A DNA stretch of 64,000 bases, taken from positions 1 to 64,000 of the forward strand of contig CAJMNO010000001.1 of assembly GCA_905214865.1 (NCBI GenBank), given 5' to 3'. This DNA is from an uncultured bacterium. Lineage in GTDB: Bacteria > Actinomycetota > Coriobacteriia > Coriobacteriales > Atopobiaceae. Of this stretch, positions 1-8,917 are shown piece after piece (the stretch's first letter is position 1; each line of letters opens with the position of its first letter). A model generated the notes under the pieces. That model worked only from the letters and a program-made list of their open reading frames with translations. It did no database searches and was not told where the DNA came from. Made by a program: the position numbers and the translations under genes.

Positions 1-24
1 AAGTGCGGGAACGCCCCTTTAGGC

Positions 25-762
25 TCATTCGTTCGGATGAGATTTGGATTCAACCTGCTCGTGGCGATGGGCCCTCTTGGCCTTGCGGGCCTCCTTGGCC
101 TCTGCACGGGCCGCCTCCTTGCGCTGCGCCGCCTTGTAGTCCTCCTCGATGATCTGCATCACGCGCTTCTCGGAGAGAGACGCGACCTCGCGGTCAGCAG
201 CCTTGCGGAGCGGCCTCACGTTGCGCCAATCGTAGACGAACGCGACGATGATGCAGCCGTACGCAAGGATGATGAGCACGAGCATGATCAGTCCGGCAAG
301 ACCCGTGGCCTGATCCGCGGTGTAGATGTTGGAGAGGGCAAAGCTCAGGAGTGTGCACGCCATGCCCACGCCCAGGAGGATCCACCACATGCGCTGGCCG
401 CTCTTGTAGCCTGGCTTGGAACTGAGGATGATCCTGGATGCGGCAGCACGCCGGTCCTCGGAGTCGCGCCTGGCCTCACGGGCCTGCTTCTTCTCCTCCT
501 TGGTCATCTCGGACTCGAGCTTGCCCGTGCTGGTCATCTTCCCCGTTGCGACGTCATTGGACTTCACGACGCGGACGCCAGCGGCGGCCTCCCGCGCGGG
601 GCGAGCACGGGAGACGGACCTCTTGCTGAAGCCCGCCTTGGGCTCATCGGAGGACATGATCTTCTCGACCGCCTTCTGCTGCGCGGTCTTGGGCTCCGGT
701 GCGTCGCTGTTTGCCTGCTCGGCCTCCTCGCGGGCGCCGCGGATGGTATCACGCAGTGACAT
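25..762 (-). CDS. Small membrane protein with charged tails, function unknown
   Basis: I do not recognise this family beyond a resemblance to uncharacterised actinobacterial membrane proteins. The start is placed at the internal Met (MSLRDTIRG, 245 residues) because AAAGGAG lies just upstream; a longer in-frame reading to 840 has no ribosome site. It has a charged N-terminal half, two hydrophobic segments in the middle (beginning around MWWILLGVGM and LAGLIMLVLI) separated by a short loop, and a lysine/arginine/alanine-rich C-terminal helix likely to lie in the cytoplasm. The 5' end overlaps the end of purC by 14 nt, so it is probably translated with purC. No catalytic motif is visible. Confidence 0.75.
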   Translation of the reverse strand: MSLRDTIRGAREEAEQANSDAPEPKTAQQKAVEKIMSSDEPKAGFSKRSVSRARPAREAAAGVRVVKSNDVATGKMTSTGKLESEMTKEEKKQAREARRDSEDRRAAASRIILSSKPGYKSGQRMWWILLGVGMACTLLSFALSNIYTADQATGLAGLIMLVLIILAYGCIIVAFVYDWRNVRPLRKAADREVASLSEKRVMQIIEEDYKAAQRKEAARAEAKEARKAKRAHRHEQVESKSHPNE

Positions 763-1645
763 TTGACTCCTTTGCGGGCTTGAACTCGGTTCCGGTAATG
801 ATCTGGAACGCCTCCTGGTAACGCTTGGAGGTTCCCTCAATCACCTCTGCGGGGAGGTGGGGCGGCTCGCCCTGCATGTCCCAGTTGGCCTTGAGCCAGT
901 CGCGCACGTACTGCTTGTCGTAGCTCGGCTGGACCTTGCCCGGCTCGTAGCCCTCGGCGGGCCAGAAGCGGCTGGAGTCAGGGGTCAGGCACTCGTCGAT
1001 GAGGGTGAGCTGGCCGTCGATGTAGCCAAACTCGAACTTGGTGTCCGCGATGATGATCCCGCGGGTAGAGGCGTACTCCGCCGCTGCGCTGTAAATCTTG
1101 AGAGCGGCGCTGCGAATCTGCTGGGCGACCTTGTCACCCACGAGCTCCTCCATACGATCGAACGAGATGTTCTCGTCGTGGTCGCCAAGCTCTGCCTTGG
1201 TGGAGGGGGTGAAGAGCGGCTCGGGCAGCTTGGACGCATCCACGAGGCCGGCAGGGAGACTGATGCCGCAGACGGTGCCGCTCTGGTCGTACGTCTTCTT
1301 GCCCGAACCCGTGAGGTAGCCGCGGACGATCGCCTCGATGGGAACCGTCTTGGCCTTCTTCACCAGCATGGAGCGACCCGTGAGGTAGTCGGAGTACTTC
1401 TGGAACTCCTCCGGGTAGTCCTTAACGTCCATGCTCAGCATGTGGTTGGGCATGAGGTCGGCGAACTTCTCAAACCAGAATGCAGAGATGCGCGTGAGGA
1501 TCTCGCCCTTGTAGGGAATCTCGTCGGGAAGGATGTAGTCGAACGCACTGATGCGATCGCTTGCGACCATGAGCAGGCTATCCCCGCAGTCATAGATGTC
1601 GCGCACCTTGCCGTGTGAATCCGGACGAAGCTCCATGGCTCCCAT
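749..1645 (-). CDS. purC: Phosphoribosylaminoimidazole-succinocarboxamide synthase
   Basis: SAICAR synthetase of purine biosynthesis: it joins CAIR and aspartate using ATP in the cytosol. The early HGKVRDIYD segment, the PIEAIVRGYLTGSG signature and the later DTKFEFGY / IDECLTPDSSRFWP segment are all present and the length (about 298 residues) is normal for the long-form enzyme. Three Met codons lie close together at 1657, 1645 and 1636; 1645 is chosen because GGGAG sits 5 nt upstream of it. The gene is downstream of a two-component system and overlaps the next membrane-protein gene. The only other purine gene seen in the window is purB. Confidence 0.95.
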   Translation of the reverse strand: MGAMELRPDSHGKVRDIYDCGDSLLMVASDRISAFDYILPDEIPYKGEILTRISAFWFEKFADLMPNHMLSMDVKDYPEEFQKYSDYLTGRSMLVKKAKTVPIEAIVRGYLTGSGKKTYDQSGTVCGISLPAGLVDASKLPEPLFTPSTKAELGDHDENISFDRMEELVGDKVAQQIRSAALKIYSAAAEYASTRGIIIADTKFEFGYIDGQLTLIDECLTPDSSRFWPAEGYEPGKVQPSYDKQYVRDWLKANWDMQGEPPHLPAEVIEGTSKRYQEAFQIITGTEFKPAKESNVTA

Positions 1646-1768
1646 TAGGTCTCCCATCGATGAGTTTTCTCAACGTCACGTCGAGACAGTGACCTTTCGA
1701 TTGTAGTTGATTGGCCCTCAAACAACGCGGGCCCGGAACGCGTGCAGAGGACGTGCACCAAGCCCAAG

Positions 1769-3337
1769 CTATCGGTCCTGTGCCTCCTGGATCTGCTGCT
1801 TGATGCTCTTGTGCCCGTGGTCGATGGGGATGTGGAGGGTGAAGGTGGTACCCTTCCCCAGCTCGGACTCGACCGAGATGGAACCGTTGTGCTTCTCGAT
1901 GATCTCCTTGGTGAGAGACAGCCCAACGCCCAAGCCGCCACTCACGCGCTCGCGACTCGCGTCCGAGCGCCAGAACCTCGAGAACACCCTGGGGATGTCC
2001 TCCTTGGCGATGCCGATGCCCGTGTCCTGGACCGCGATGAGGACCTCGTTCTTGGTGCGGTCGCGCGCGACGGAGACCACGACCCAGCCGCCGTCGGGCG
2101 TGTACCTCATGGCGTTGGACATGAGGTTGGTGACCGCCTCGCGAATGAGGTCGGGATCGATGTCCGCGTAGCACTCGTGGCTGGTCGTCTTGTCGTCAAA
2201 CCTCAGCGCCAGGCCCTTGTCGGCAAAGAGCTGCGCCTGCATGGACACGAGGCTCTTCACCAGGTAGACCACGTCTGCGCGCTCGATCTTGAGCTCGCGC
2301 GTCCCGTTCTCGATGCGCGACAGGTGCAGCATTGCATCGACCAGGCGAGAAAGGCGTCGCACCTCGCCGGCGACTATCTCAAAATGCTCGTCGTCCGTGG
2401 GAAGCACGCCGTCCTGCATGGCCTCGACGGTCGCCTGCATGGCCATGAGCGGGGTGCGGAGCTCGTGGGCGACGTCGCTGGTGAGGCGGTGCTCAAACTT
2501 GATGTCTCGCTCGAGCTCGGACGCCATGCTGTCGAAGGTCTCGCCCAACCTGCCGATCTCGTCGTCCCCGGTGAGGTTGGTCCTAGCCGTTAGGTCGCCG
2601 TTGCGAATCTGGGTCGCCGTGGAGGTGATGACCTTGATGGGCTTGGTGAGGGCGCGCGAGGCGAGATACCCCACCACGCAGGCGAGAATGACCGCCACGC
2701 CGGCGGCGCCCAGGATGGCCCCATAGGAGTTGAGCCTGAACGCCGCGTCGTTCTTTGTGAGCAGCGGGCTGGAGCCAACGCTCCAGATACGCACCTCGCC
2801 CACCTTTGCCCCGTCGCTGATGACATCGGCGGTGACGACCGAGTTGGAGTCCTCCGGCTCCTCGGACTTTGCCGAGATGTGCCGTGACGAGTCGACGGTC
2901 CTCTTGGAGTCGTCCCAGGTGTCGTCGTAGATGATGTCGCCGGCGGAGTCGACCACCTGGACCACGACGCTGGACGTGGCGTTGGTCGCGTAGTCCGCAT
3001 ACTTCAGCACGTCGTCGTTCCACTCGCCCGCATAGCGATACTGAGTGGAGAGGTTGTTTGCCGTGCGCTCCGCGAGGGCCTGCATGTTGTCCCTCGCGTA
3101 CTCCTTGAACTGCCCCTCCCACACCACGGCGAGGACCGCGGAGAGGATGGCGGCGGTCATGATCGCGGTGAACGCGAAGTAGAAGGCCATGCGGGCGGTG
3201 AAGGTCTTCTCGGGCCGCTGCCGCTTCGTGTCGTGGGGCATGGTGTTGAACGATGCCTTGGAAGAAGAGTCGGAGGCCTCGTGGGCCTCCTCCTCGTACT
3301 CCCTTGTCACCCCTCCATCATCAAGAAGGTCGCCCAT
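1769..3337 (-). CDS. Membrane sensor histidine kinase (HAMP, HisKA, HATPase)
   Basis: Sensor kinase of a two-component system. Visible in order: basic cytoplasmic N-terminus, membrane helix at about residues 50-72, an extracytoplasmic sensor region at about 73-204 with no recognisable ligand domain, a second helix at about 205-228, a HAMP linker, the dimerisation/phosphoacceptor box SDVAHELRTPL with His291, then an N box (TNLMSNAMRYTP), G1 box (DTGIGI) and G2 box (GGLGVGLSL). All catalytic boxes look intact. The start lies 3 nt after the stop of the response regulator, so the pair is translationally linked. The signal sensed cannot be told from sequence. Confidence 0.9.
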   Translation of the reverse strand: MGDLLDDGGVTREYEEEAHEASDSSSKASFNTMPHDTKRQRPEKTFTARMAFYFAFTAIMTAAILSAVLAVVWEGQFKEYARDNMQALAERTANNLSTQYRYAGEWNDDVLKYADYATNATSSVVVQVVDSAGDIIYDDTWDDSKRTVDSSRHISAKSEEPEDSNSVVTADVISDGAKVGEVRIWSVGSSPLLTKNDAAFRLNSYGAILGAAGVAVILACVVGYLASRALTKPIKVITSTATQIRNGDLTARTNLTGDDEIGRLGETFDSMASELERDIKFEHRLTSDVAHELRTPLMAMQATVEAMQDGVLPTDDEHFEIVAGEVRRLSRLVDAMLHLSRIENGTRELKIERADVVYLVKSLVSMQAQLFADKGLALRFDDKTTSHECYADIDPDLIREAVTNLMSNAMRYTPDGGWVVVSVARDRTKNEVLIAVQDTGIGIAKEDIPRVFSRFWRSDASRERVSGGLGVGLSLTKEIIEKHNGSISVESELGKGTTFTLHIPIDHGHKSIKQQIQEAQDR

Positions 3338-3340
3338 AGG

Positions 3341-4072
3341 CTACTTCTTGTCCTTGCCATCGGAGTCCGCAGGCTTCTGCGAAGCCTCGAAGCGGTATCC
3401 GACGCCGTGGACGGTGTACAGCCAGCGCGGGTTGCGGGGGTCATCGCCGAGCTTGGCACGAAGGTTCTTGACGTGGCTGTCGATCGTGCGCTCGTAGCCC
3501 TCGAAGTCGTAGCCCAGGACCTTCTCGACCAGCTCCATGCGCGTGTAGACGCGACCGGGATAGCGGGCGAGCGTGGTCAGGAGCTTGAACTCGGAGGCCG
3601 TGAGGTCGACCTCCTTGCCCTCGACCATGACCTTGTGGCCCGAGATGTCAATGACCAGGTCGCCGAAGTCGAGGACCTCGAGCTGCGGCTCGCTCTCGGT
3701 GTGGGCGCGGCGGAGCAGGGCGCGCACGCGCGCGACGAGCTCGCGGGGGGAGAACGGCTTGATCAGGTAGTCGTCGGCGCCAAGCTCGAGGCCGATGATG
3801 CGGTCCTCCACCTCGCCCTTTGCGGTAAGCATGATGATGGGCACGTTGGAGGTCTCGCGGATGGCACGGCACACGCGCTCGCCCGAGAGCTTGGGCAGCA
3901 TGAGGTCGAGGATGATGAGGTCGAACGAGTGCTTCTCAAACTCCTCCAGCGCGCTCTGGCCGTCACCGACACCGCGAACGATGTAGCCCTCGCGCTCGAG
4001 GTAGGCGGCCACCGCGTCGCGAATGGTCTTCTCGTCCTCAACCAGCAGAATCTTCTTCTCTTCCGAAGCCAT
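3341..4072 (-). CDS. OmpR/PhoB-family response regulator
   Basis: DNA-binding partner of the kinase encoded immediately downstream. The receiver domain (about residues 6-118) has the acidic pair E12/D13, phosphoacceptor D56 in LIILDLMLP, T83 and K105 in DYLIKPF, so it should be phosphorylatable. The C-terminal half is a winged helix of the OmpR type (ASEFKLLTTLARYPGRV and RTIDSHVKNLRAKLGDDP). At 243 residues it is full length. A roughly 100-nt gap from the lipoprotein gene upstream may hold its own promoter. Target genes are unknown. Confidence 0.93.
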   Translation of the reverse strand: MASEEKKILLVEDEKTIRDAVAAYLEREGYIVRGVGDGQSALEEFEKHSFDLIILDLMLPKLSGERVCRAIRETSNVPIIMLTAKGEVEDRIIGLELGADDYLIKPFSPRELVARVRALLRRAHTESEPQLEVLDFGDLVIDISGHKVMVEGKEVDLTASEFKLLTTLARYPGRVYTRMELVEKVLGYDFEGYERTIDSHVKNLRAKLGDDPRNPRWLYTVHGVGYRFEASQKPADSDGKDKK

Positions 4073-4174
4073 GAGCGGCCTCCCAACCTAGCTGTGAGGG
4101 AAGTTGCACCCTCTTTGCTGTGCAAATGTAAAGTCTCTCCATATTTTACCGCAGCACGCGATTTTCCATTCGCC

Positions 4175-5383
4175 CTAAAGGGCGAACAGTCTGACCGAGA
4201 CGGCGGAGGGATAGCCCGTCTCCTGGCTCTTGACGGTCGCGAAGGTCACAAAGCTGTCGCTCTGGCCCTGCGTCCCGGGATACTCCCCGTAGTCAACGCA
4301 GCGGTTCGTTGCCGCGAGCACCGCGTAGGTCTGCGCGCTGCTGTCCACGACGAAGTACGAGGAGGTGCTCTTGATGATGTACAGGCCATCCTTGCCCGAG
4401 ACTGTCGCGAACGGCTCGCGGGACAGCGCCAGGAAGGGGCCGTCGGGGGTGCCGATGTAGGTGCCCATGGTGCCCAGGACGCCGCCGGAGGAGTAGGTCG
4501 ACTCGATGGAGAAGGCGAACTTGTCCCCTATGCGCGTCGCGTTCATGGGCTTGACGCTCTGTGGGAGCACGAGCTGGTCAACCTGCGTGCCAAGCTCGTC
4601 AGAGAGCTTGTAGGCGGTGATGCCGTAGTAGACGCTGGACGAGCTGCCAACGCGGGGGACGAGTGTCACCATGCCGTTGCTCACCGAGGGCTCCGTCGCA
4701 AACCTGCCGGGTGACTCGACCACGGCCTTCGCCTTGGAGTCGCCGGAGTTCCACAGGTAGCAGTACGAGCTCTCTGAGGTCTTCTTCCCCGACGACGAGG
4801 GCATCACCAGCCAGATCACGCTGGATCCCGTCACGCAGAACTTGGGCGGGTCGTAGTCGGAGTCCGCCTTCCACAGCGTCGTTGCCTTGCCGGAGAGGGC
4901 CCCATCGGAGAAGGGCTGGGCATACAGCCACCAGCTGTGGGTGAGAAGGTCAAGCTCCACCCATGCGTACACCGAGTCGGAGCAGCGGACGTCGTATATC
5001 TCCACATTGGAGTCGCTGGTGATGGGGGCGGAGACGACCTCGCCGACCGTTCCAGACGCAAGCGAGAGAGCCGACCCCTTGACCATGGGAGAGGCGCTGG
5101 ACCCCGCCGTGGTGCAGGGTATCCAGGTGCCCTCGGCGGGATGCAGGACGTTCCCGAGCGCAATACTCCACGTCGACTTGAGCGTGAGGGGCGAGTCGGC
5201 CTCCTTGTACTTGTCGAGGATGCTCGTCTCCTGGCTCTCGTCCACCACGACGGGATTGGTGGAGTCGTCGCTCGATGAGCTGCCGCAGCCGGAGAGCACG
5301 CTGACGGTAGCCGCGACCGCGCCGGTGGCAGCCGTGGCGCGAATGAGCCCGCGGCGAGTGATGTTGTGACGTTGCCTGGGCAT
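4175..5383 (-). CDS. Predicted Tat-exported lipoprotein, function unknown
   Basis: The N-terminus has a twin-arginine motif (TRRGLI, Arg10-Arg11), a hydrophobic Ala-rich stretch and a lipobox LSGC with Cys33, followed by a Ser/Asp-rich tether. This predicts folded export through Tat and anchoring on the outer face of the membrane. The remaining roughly 350 residues are rich in short beta-like segments with Ser, Thr, Gly and Trp, suggestive of a beta-propeller, but no named repeat can be fixed by eye. It lies upstream of the response-regulator/kinase pair and 8 nt downstream of the TSCPD gene; a link to the sensor kinase is possible but unproven. Confidence 0.8.
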   Translation of the reverse strand: MPRQRHNITRRGLIRATAATGAVAATVSVLSGCGSSSSDDSTNPVVVDESQETSILDKYKEADSPLTLKSTWSIALGNVLHPAEGTWIPCTTAGSSASPMVKGSALSLASGTVGEVVSAPITSDSNVEIYDVRCSDSVYAWVELDLLTHSWWLYAQPFSDGALSGKATTLWKADSDYDPPKFCVTGSSVIWLVMPSSSGKKTSESSYCYLWNSGDSKAKAVVESPGRFATEPSVSNGMVTLVPRVGSSSSVYYGITAYKLSDELGTQVDQLVLPQSVKPMNATRIGDKFAFSIESTYSSGGVLGTMGTYIGTPDGPFLALSREPFATVSGKDGLYIIKSTSSYFVVDSSAQTYAVLAATNRCVDYGEYPGTQGQSDSFVTFATVKSQETGYPSAVSVRLFAL

Positions 5384-5391
5384 CTACGTCC

Positions 5392-5670
5392 CTACTCGGC
5401 CCTCTGGGCCATCAGCTCGCGCTGAGCCTCGGTAAGCGCGATGGTCATCTGGTCGGCGCAGCTCGTGGGCCTGAGCCCACAGGTGTTGCCAGCGAGCAGG
5501 CTCACGACGTCGTCGACGGCCATGCCGGAGACGAGCTTTCCGATCGCCTTGAGGTTGCCGTTGCAGCCCCCGATGAAGCCCACGGACTCGATGGTCCTCC
5601 CATCGTCGCTGAGCTCGACGTGAATGTTCTGGGAGCAGACCCCGTGCGGGGTGTAGTCGTATGCAAACAT
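5392..5670 (-). CDS. TSCPD domain protein
   Basis: 92-residue protein with CSQNIHVEL near the start, GCNGNLKAIGKL in the middle and TSCADQMTIAL near the end, matching the small stand-alone TSCPD family whose conserved cysteines may bind metal. A related domain occurs at the C-terminus of some ribonucleotide reductases, but the role of the free-standing form is not established. AAAGGGG lies 4 nt before the ATG. It is the first gene of a probable unit with the downstream lipoprotein gene. Confidence 0.85.
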   Translation of the reverse strand: MFAYDYTPHGVCSQNIHVELSDDGRTIESVGFIGGCNGNLKAIGKLVSGMAVDDVVSLLAGNTCGLRPTSCADQMTIALTEAQRELMAQRAE

Positions 5671-5787
5671 GGGTCCCCTTTCGTCCCGTCGAGTATACCC
5701 AAGGGGATGCGGCGAGACCCACCCGCCGCACCCCCCGTATGACGAGCGCCGGCCGCACGCCCAACCAGGCGGTACCGGATGCGGATG

Positions 5788-7134
5788 CTAGTCGAAGCTC
5801 AGCTTCTCGAGGCGGTCGAACACCAGGTCGATGCGCGTGAGGAAGTCCCAGGGATCGAAGATCGTGTCAAGCTGCTCCCTGGTGAGCGTGCACTCGGGGT
5901 CTGCCTCGAGCCTCTCCTCAAAGGTGGGGCCGGGCTTCACCTGCTGGACGTCATGCCAGGTGGCCATGGCGTCACGCTGGACGATGGCGTAGGCCTGCTC
6001 GCGCGTGATGCCCGTGTCCACCAGGGCGAGGAGGACCTTGCTGCTATAGATGAGCCCACGGGTGCGGTTGAGGTTCGCCTTCATGCTCTCGGGATAGAGG
6101 ATGAGGCCGTCCACCACGCGGATGAGGCACTGGAACATGTGGTCGAGGGCGATGAAGCTGTCCGCCTGGGCAACGCGCTCGGCGGAGCTGTGGCTGATGT
6201 CGCGCTCGTGCCACAGGGCGACGTTGTCAAAGGCAACCTGGGCGTTGGCCTTGACGACGCGCGAGAGACCGCAGACCTTCTCCATCGTGATGGGGTTGCG
6301 CTTGTGGGGCATGGCGCTGGACCCCTTCTGGCCCTTCTTGAACGGCTCCTCCACCTCGAGGGTGTCGGTGCGCTGGAGGTTGCGAATCTCGGTCGCGATG
6401 CGCTCGCAGGTCGCGGCAGTCGTGGCGAGCACACCCGCCAGGTAGGCGTGGTGGTCCCTGCTGATGACCTGCGTCGAGAGCGGGTCTCCCTGCAGGCCAA
6501 GGTGCTCGCACACGTACTGCTCAACAAACGGGTCGATGCTCGAGTAGGTTCCCACCGCCCCGCTGATGGCGCCGAACGCGACGTTCTTGCGGGCGTCCCT
6601 CAGACGGTCCAGGTCGCGCTTGAGCTCCCAGGCCCAGCTGCCAAACTTCATCCCAAACGTCATGGGCTCGGCATGGATGCCGTGGGTGCGCCCAACGCAG
6701 AGCGTGTTCCTCTCCTCAAAGGCGCGGCGCTTGCAGATCTTGCCGAGCTTCTGGCAGTCCTCGATCAGGAGGTCGGTTGCCTGGGTCAGCTGGTAGCACA
6801 GGGCGGTGTCCCCAAGGTCGGAGCTGGTCATGCCGTAGTGGACCCAGCGGCTGGGCTTGGGCTGGCCCTCGGGCACGTCCCTGTCGATGTAGCTGCCCAT
6901 GTTGGTGAGGAAGGCGATGACGTCGTGGTTGGTCACGGCCTCGATCTTGTCGACCTCCTCCTTGTTGAAGGCGGCGTGGTCGCGAATCCACTTCGCCTCC
7001 TCCTTGGTGATGCCGCTCTTGCCAAGCTCGGCCTCGGCCTCGCAGGCAAGCACCTCGATCTCCTGCCAGATGGCGTACTTGTTCTCCAGCGAGAAGATGT
7101 GGCCCATCTCGGGGCGGGTATAGCGGTCGATCAT
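5788..7134 (-). CDS. purB: Adenylosuccinate lyase
   Basis: Cytosolic lyase that splits SAICAR to AICAR and adenylosuccinate to AMP, so it acts twice in purine synthesis. The fumarase/aspartase-superfamily signature GSSAMPHKRNPI is clear, as are the TSSDLGDTA and GRTHGIHAEPMTFG segments. Start at Met 7134 (MIDRYTRPEMG, 448 residues) is preferred because AAAGGA lies 6 nt upstream; the two earlier Met codons have no usable spacing. It stands alone, with 244 nt to argH on the upstream side. Confidence 0.95.
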   Translation of the reverse strand: MIDRYTRPEMGHIFSLENKYAIWQEIEVLACEAEAELGKSGITKEEAKWIRDHAAFNKEEVDKIEAVTNHDVIAFLTNMGSYIDRDVPEGQPKPSRWVHYGMTSSDLGDTALCYQLTQATDLLIEDCQKLGKICKRRAFEERNTLCVGRTHGIHAEPMTFGMKFGSWAWELKRDLDRLRDARKNVAFGAISGAVGTYSSIDPFVEQYVCEHLGLQGDPLSTQVISRDHHAYLAGVLATTAATCERIATEIRNLQRTDTLEVEEPFKKGQKGSSAMPHKRNPITMEKVCGLSRVVKANAQVAFDNVALWHERDISHSSAERVAQADSFIALDHMFQCLIRVVDGLILYPESMKANLNRTRGLIYSSKVLLALVDTGITREQAYAIVQRDAMATWHDVQQVKPGPTFEERLEADPECTLTREQLDTIFDPWDFLTRIDLVFDRLEKLSFD

Positions 7135-7378
7135 GCGCATTCCTTTCACGGGGTTGCCTGCATGCACGATTCTAGCGCGCCGGGCCAGGGGGTCCTGGAC
7201 AACGCGGGCGCAACCACACGATGTACCAGCAAGTACGGCGATGGGTCATGCCCATGCGAGAAGGACGCCCGACCCCGCCCCAGGGAGGTGCCAAATGGCA
7301 CGGGGACGCCCGGGCAGCCCGACGCCCGCACGTCCCCGCTCCCGTTGGCGGCTTCTCCCCTCTCCCCCGGGCGCACCG

Positions 7379-8770
7379 CTACCGCGGGGCTGCCTCGTCT
7401 TTCTCCAACGCGGCCTTGGCCTCCCCCAGCTGGACCCTCATGGCCTCGTCACCCGTTCCGCCATAGGTGTTGCGGGCGCGCGCGATGCCGGCTGGGTCAA
7501 GGTCCTTAGCGATGTCGTCGCCAAACAGCGGCGAAGCCTGCCTAAACTCATCAGGGGAGAGGTCCTCGAGCCCCTTTCCGTGCCGCTCGCAGTACAGCAC
7601 GAGCCTGCCCACGACCTCGTGCGCCTGCCTAAAGGGCATCCCCTTCTTCGCGAGGTAGTCCGCCACGTCCGTCGCGGCGGTGAAGCCCCTGCCCGCCTGC
7701 TCGAGCATGGTCTGCGGGTGCACCTCCCAGGTGTCCACCATCCCGCGCACGCAGGTCATGCAGTCCCCTAGTGTGCGAGCCGCGTCCATGGGACCCTCCT
7801 TGCACTCCTGGAGGTCCTTGTTGTAGGCGAGGGGCAGGCCCTTCATGGTGACGAGCAGGGAAACCAGGTCCCCCGCGACCCTGCCCGTCTTGCCGCGGGT
7901 GAGCTCGGCAAAGTCGGGGTTCTTCTTCTGGGGCATGATCGACGAGCCCGTGGAGTAGGCGTCCGGGAGCGTGATGAACGAGAACTCCGTCGTCGACCAG
8001 AGAATGACCTCCTCGCACAGCCGCGACAGGTGCATCATGCTCACGCTGCATGCGTACAGGAGGTCGAGCAGGTAGTCGCGGTCAGAAACCGCATCCATGG
8101 AGTTGGGGATGGGGTGGTCCATGCCCAGCAGCTCCGTGGTGTAGAAGCGGTCCAGGTCGTACGTGGTCCCCGCCAGCGCCGCCGCACCCAGCGGGTTGGC
8201 ATCGGCGGCGGAACGGGCCTCGGCAAGCCGATGGAAGTCGCGGGTCAGCATCCAAAAGTACGCCAGGAGGTGATGGGAGAAGAGCACGGGCTGCGCGTGC
8301 TGCAGGTGGGTGTACCCGGGCATCACGACGCCCAGGTTCTTCTCCGCGGCGGACAGAAGCGATGCGCGCAGGCGGCAGTTCTCGTCCATCAGGCTCTTTA
8401 TCTGGTCCTTTGCGTACAGCCTAAGGTCAAGCGCAACCTGGTCGTTGCGTGAGCGGCCGGTGTGCAGGCGCGCTCCCGCCTCTCCCACGTCGCTCGTGAG
8501 CTTGGACTCCACGGCCATGTGGATGTCCTCGTCGTCGACGTTCCACTCAAACTCGCCGGCGTCCATCGACTTCTTTATTGCCTCGAGGCCGGACACGATC
8601 CTCTCCGCATCCCCCTCCAAGATGATGCCCTGTCGCGCAAGCATCCTCGCATGTGCGATGGACCCCTGGATGTCCTGCGCATACATCGCCTTGTCCTGCG
8701 GAAGCGACGCCCCAAACTCCTGGGTGAACTCGCTGACGCCACCCTCGAACCTTCCGGACCACAGAGCCAT
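7379..8770 (-). CDS. argH: Argininosuccinate lyase
   Basis: Last enzyme of arginine synthesis, splitting argininosuccinate to arginine and fumarate. The superfamily signature GSSIMPQKKNPD and the N-terminal LWSGRFEGG and HTGRSRNDQVALD segments are present. The start at 8770 gives 463 residues, normal for ArgH, and has GGGAG 5 nt upstream; a longer reading would add an unlikely 25 residues. It follows argG by 147 nt and is probably co-transcribed with it under the leader upstream of argG. Confidence 0.96.
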   Translation of the reverse strand: MALWSGRFEGGVSEFTQEFGASLPQDKAMYAQDIQGSIAHARMLARQGIILEGDAERIVSGLEAIKKSMDAGEFEWNVDDEDIHMAVESKLTSDVGEAGARLHTGRSRNDQVALDLRLYAKDQIKSLMDENCRLRASLLSAAEKNLGVVMPGYTHLQHAQPVLFSHHLLAYFWMLTRDFHRLAEARSAADANPLGAAALAGTTYDLDRFYTTELLGMDHPIPNSMDAVSDRDYLLDLLYACSVSMMHLSRLCEEVILWSTTEFSFITLPDAYSTGSSIMPQKKNPDFAELTRGKTGRVAGDLVSLLVTMKGLPLAYNKDLQECKEGPMDAARTLGDCMTCVRGMVDTWEVHPQTMLEQAGRGFTAATDVADYLAKKGMPFRQAHEVVGRLVLYCERHGKGLEDLSPDEFRQASPLFGDDIAKDLDPAGIARARNTYGGTGDEAMRVQLGEAKAALEKDEAAPR

Positions 8771-8917
8771 CTGGTCTCCCTCGCTGTCGTCAGTCACATC
8801 CTGCCGCCCAAACGGGTGGCATGCACGGGACGTCTCCCCGCGCATGTCACCAACCCATGCCCTCCTGGTCGCCGCCGCCCTGGTTCCGAGTCGGGACGGT
8901 GGAGACTGACCGTCAGC

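Noticed and set aside
5779..7509. Long plus-strand open frame of 576 codons opposite purB
   Set aside because: It is the reverse-strand shadow of a clearly conserved gene in GC-rich DNA; many similar long antisense frames occur (for example 38954-40753 and 16000-17400), none with recognisable motifs.
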